Positions 13,866 through 15,154 of a DNA stretch of 15,154 bases are shown here, one piece after another. The DNA is from Bacillota bacterium (GTDB lineage Bacteria; Bacillota; Clostridia; Christensenellales; SZUA-584): positions 1-15,154 of the forward strand of contig JAEWQS010000088.1 of the NCBI GenBank assembly GCA_023399095.1. Reading direction: 5' to 3'. A program made the translations under genes and the position numbers. Positions within the stretch are counted from its first letter, which is position 1. Each line of letters begins with the position of its first letter. The notes beneath the pieces are model-generated. The model was not told where the DNA came from, searched no databases, and saw only the letters and a program-made list of their open reading frames with translations.

Positions 13866-14923
13866 GGGATAAGCTGCTCCGCTGGTACAACGAAAATAAA
13901 CGCGATCTGCCTTGGCGGCGTCGCAGCGGCGCTTATGCGGTGCTCGTGTCAGAAATGATGCTGCAGCAGACCACCGTGGAAACGGTGCTGCGCTATTATG
14001 AGCCGTTTATGAATCGCTTCCCTGACGTGCAGACGCTGGCGGCGGCAGATGAGCAGGAGGTGCTTGCCTGCTGGAAGGGTCTTGGGTACTATACGCGTGC
14101 ACGCAATTTGCATCGCATTGCCAAGCAAGTGGCCGGCGAATTCGGCAGCGTTTTTCCGGAAACGCATGAAGGCTGGCTGTCGCTCCCTGGGGTGGGGCCT
14201 TATATGGCTGGCGCGGTGTTGAGCATCGCATATGGTCAGCCGTATCCGGCAGTGGACGGAAACGTCCTGCGCGTGATATCGCGCGCGTTTGCGCTTCGGG
14301 AGGACATCACACGCCCCGCGGCGCGCAAAGAGGTGGAAACACGGCTGCGCACCATGATGACGCAGGAAAGCGCGGGTGATTTTACGCAGGCGCTCATGGA
14401 ACTGGGCGCACTGATCTGCCGCCCGTCTTCGCCTGATTGTGCAAGCTGCCCATGGCAGGCGGACTGTGCTGCGCTAAAAGAAGGCATCGTGGATGAGCTG
14501 CCCGTGAGGAAGCCGCGTACCGCGCCGCGCACCATTGAAATTTGGGCGGCGCTTATTGAGACAGCGGATTCGGTGCTGCTGCATTACCGCAGCGGTGACA
14601 CACTGCTGGCCAAGCTCTGGGGACTGCCTGTGGTCGAGAAGCAGCAAGGTGAAACGCCCGAAGCGCTGTTTGGGAAAAAGTACGGTATCACTTTGACGGA
14701 CGGCAAGGTGTCTGGCCATGCGGTGCATGTGTTCACGCATCAGCGATGGGAAATGGACATTGTGCATTATGACCTCAAAAACAAGAGTGATATTCAGTTA
14801 AGTTCTTCCGAATGGGAATGGATTAGCTGGGAATCAATAGAGGTAAAGCCCATACCTACGGCATTCATGAGGGTGCTGCGTACCGTGAGAAAACAGCGGG
14901 CGGAAAGGAAAGCGTATGATTAA
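13862..14923 (+). CDS. mutY: A/G-specific adenine DNA glycosylase MutY
   Basis: Base-excision glycosylase that removes adenine opposite 8-oxoguanine. The 353-residue length is normal. Visible features are LPWR (16-19), VSEMMLQQTTV with catalytic Glu E31, the helix-hairpin-helix LPGVGPYMAGAVLS (108-121), and AVDGNV with the catalytic Asp D132. The 4Fe-4S ligands C186-x6-C193-x2-C196-x5-C202 are intact. The C-terminal NUDIX-like domain (about 225-340) recognises 8-oxoG. The gene is translationally coupled to the yjjG-like gene by ATGA and overlaps the msrA start by 8 nt, so all three are probably one operon. Confidence 0.97.
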   Translation: MRDKLLRWYNENKRDLPWRRRSGAYAVLVSEMMLQQTTVETVLRYYEPFMNRFPDVQTLAAADEQEVLACWKGLGYYTRARNLHRIAKQVAGEFGSVFPETHEGWLSLPGVGPYMAGAVLSIAYGQPYPAVDGNVLRVISRAFALREDITRPAARKEVETRLRTMMTQESAGDFTQALMELGALICRPSSPDCASCPWQADCAALKEGIVDELPVRKPRTAPRTIEIWAALIETADSVLLHYRSGDTLLAKLWGLPVVEKQQGETPEALFGKKYGITLTDGKVSGHAVHVFTHQRWEMDIVHYDLKNKSDIQLSSSEWEWISWESIEVKPIPTAFMRVLRTVRKQRAERKAYD

Positions 14924-15154
14924 AACTGCGATGTTTGCAGGCGGGTGCTTCTGGTGCATGGAGCCGCCGTACGCAAAAATCCTAGGTGTGATCGGTGTGC
15001 TGCCCGGCTACACGGGCGGGCAGACCGAGAACCCCACTTACGAGCAGGTTTGCGCGGGCGGAACGGGTCACTTTGAGGCGGTAGAGGTCACATACGACAC
15101 TGACATCTTATCTTTTGAGCAGCTTATCGAAGTGTTCTGGCGCCAGATTGACCC
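14916..15154 (+). CDS. msrA: Peptide methionine-S-sulfoxide reductase MsrA (3' end outside window)
   Basis: The 79 codons visible begin MIKTAMFAGGCFWCMEPPYA, with nucleophilic Cys C11 in the GCFW motif. They continue with the conserved GVLPGYTGGQTENPTYEQVCAG, then GHFEAVEVTYD and LIEVFWRQIDP. MsrA reduces the S-epimer of methionine sulfoxide in proteins. An additional Cys (C14) follows the GCFW motif, and resolving Cys residues may lie in the missing C-terminus. ATG 14916 overlaps the last 8 nt of mutY, and AAAGGAAAG lies just upstream inside mutY. The gene is cut by the window edge, so a possible MsrB fusion cannot be judged. Confidence 0.95.
   Translation, partial: MIKTAMFAGGCFWCMEPPYAKILGVIGVLPGYTGGQTENPTYEQVCAGGTGHFEAVEVTYDTDILSFEQLIEVFWRQID

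Noticed and set aside
1..15154. Search for CRISPR repeats, tRNA genes, transposases or toxin-antitoxin pairs
   Set aside because: No spaced direct-repeat array, tRNA-like cloverleaf, transposase motif or typical toxin-antitoxin pair was found by reading.

Overview
The window looks like a chromosomal segment of an endospore-forming, low-to-mid GC Firmicute, probably a member of the Clostridia. The basis is a set of spore-cortex genes (a LysM/GH18 SleL-type enzyme, CwlJ, GerQ and PdaA), strong Shine-Dalgarno sites, several GTG/TTG starts and many intrinsic terminators. I see no phage, transposase, tRNA, rRNA or CRISPR array. Species-level placement is not possible by eye.

Layout. (1) 1-2304: a processive GT2 glycosyltransferase, whose N-terminal membrane segment is in a different frame from the catalytic body, overlaps by 4 nt with a membrane-anchored NodB-type polysaccharide deacetylase. 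The pair resembles the synthase and deacetylase of poly-N-acetylglucosamine-type exopolysaccharide loci. (2) 2386-5377: a near-consensus promoter and a hairpin-rich leader precede tex, followed closely by a HAD-IB phosphatase. (3) 5374-5541, minus strand: a C-terminal remnant of an MBL-fold hydrolase whose stop codon shares the palindrome CTAG with the HAD stop. (4) 5586-9070: a spore module, with sleL/yaaH-like on the minus strand, divergent from cwlJ-gerQ, then pdaA. (5) 9071-10478: a palindrome-rich intergenic stretch, a divergent Lgt-family protein and a small DUF4190-type membrane protein, both on the minus strand and separated by a strong terminator. (6) 10618-12983: a TetR regulator with a consensus promoter overlapped by a perfect inverted repeat, then an SCP2-type protein and an M24-fold protein that lacks one expected metal ligand. 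(7) 13149-15154: yjjG-like, mutY and msrA (cut by the window edge), overlapping genes that form a probable damage-control operon.

How the genes work together. PdaA is needed to make muramic-delta-lactam in the cortex. CwlJ, which depends on GerQ in Bacillus, and SleL degrade that modified peptidoglycan during germination. The window therefore groups the maker and the breakers of the cortex within about 3.5 kb. At the right end, YjjG, MutY and MsrA deal with damaged nucleotides, 8-oxoG:A mispairs and oxidised methionine respectively.

No clearly new multi-gene defence or mobile system is visible. The most interesting unexplained items are the SCP2-M24 pair with its ligand-deficient M24 fold, the Cys-substituted Lgt paralogue, the Met-rich GerQ, and the palindromic element at 9144-9211.
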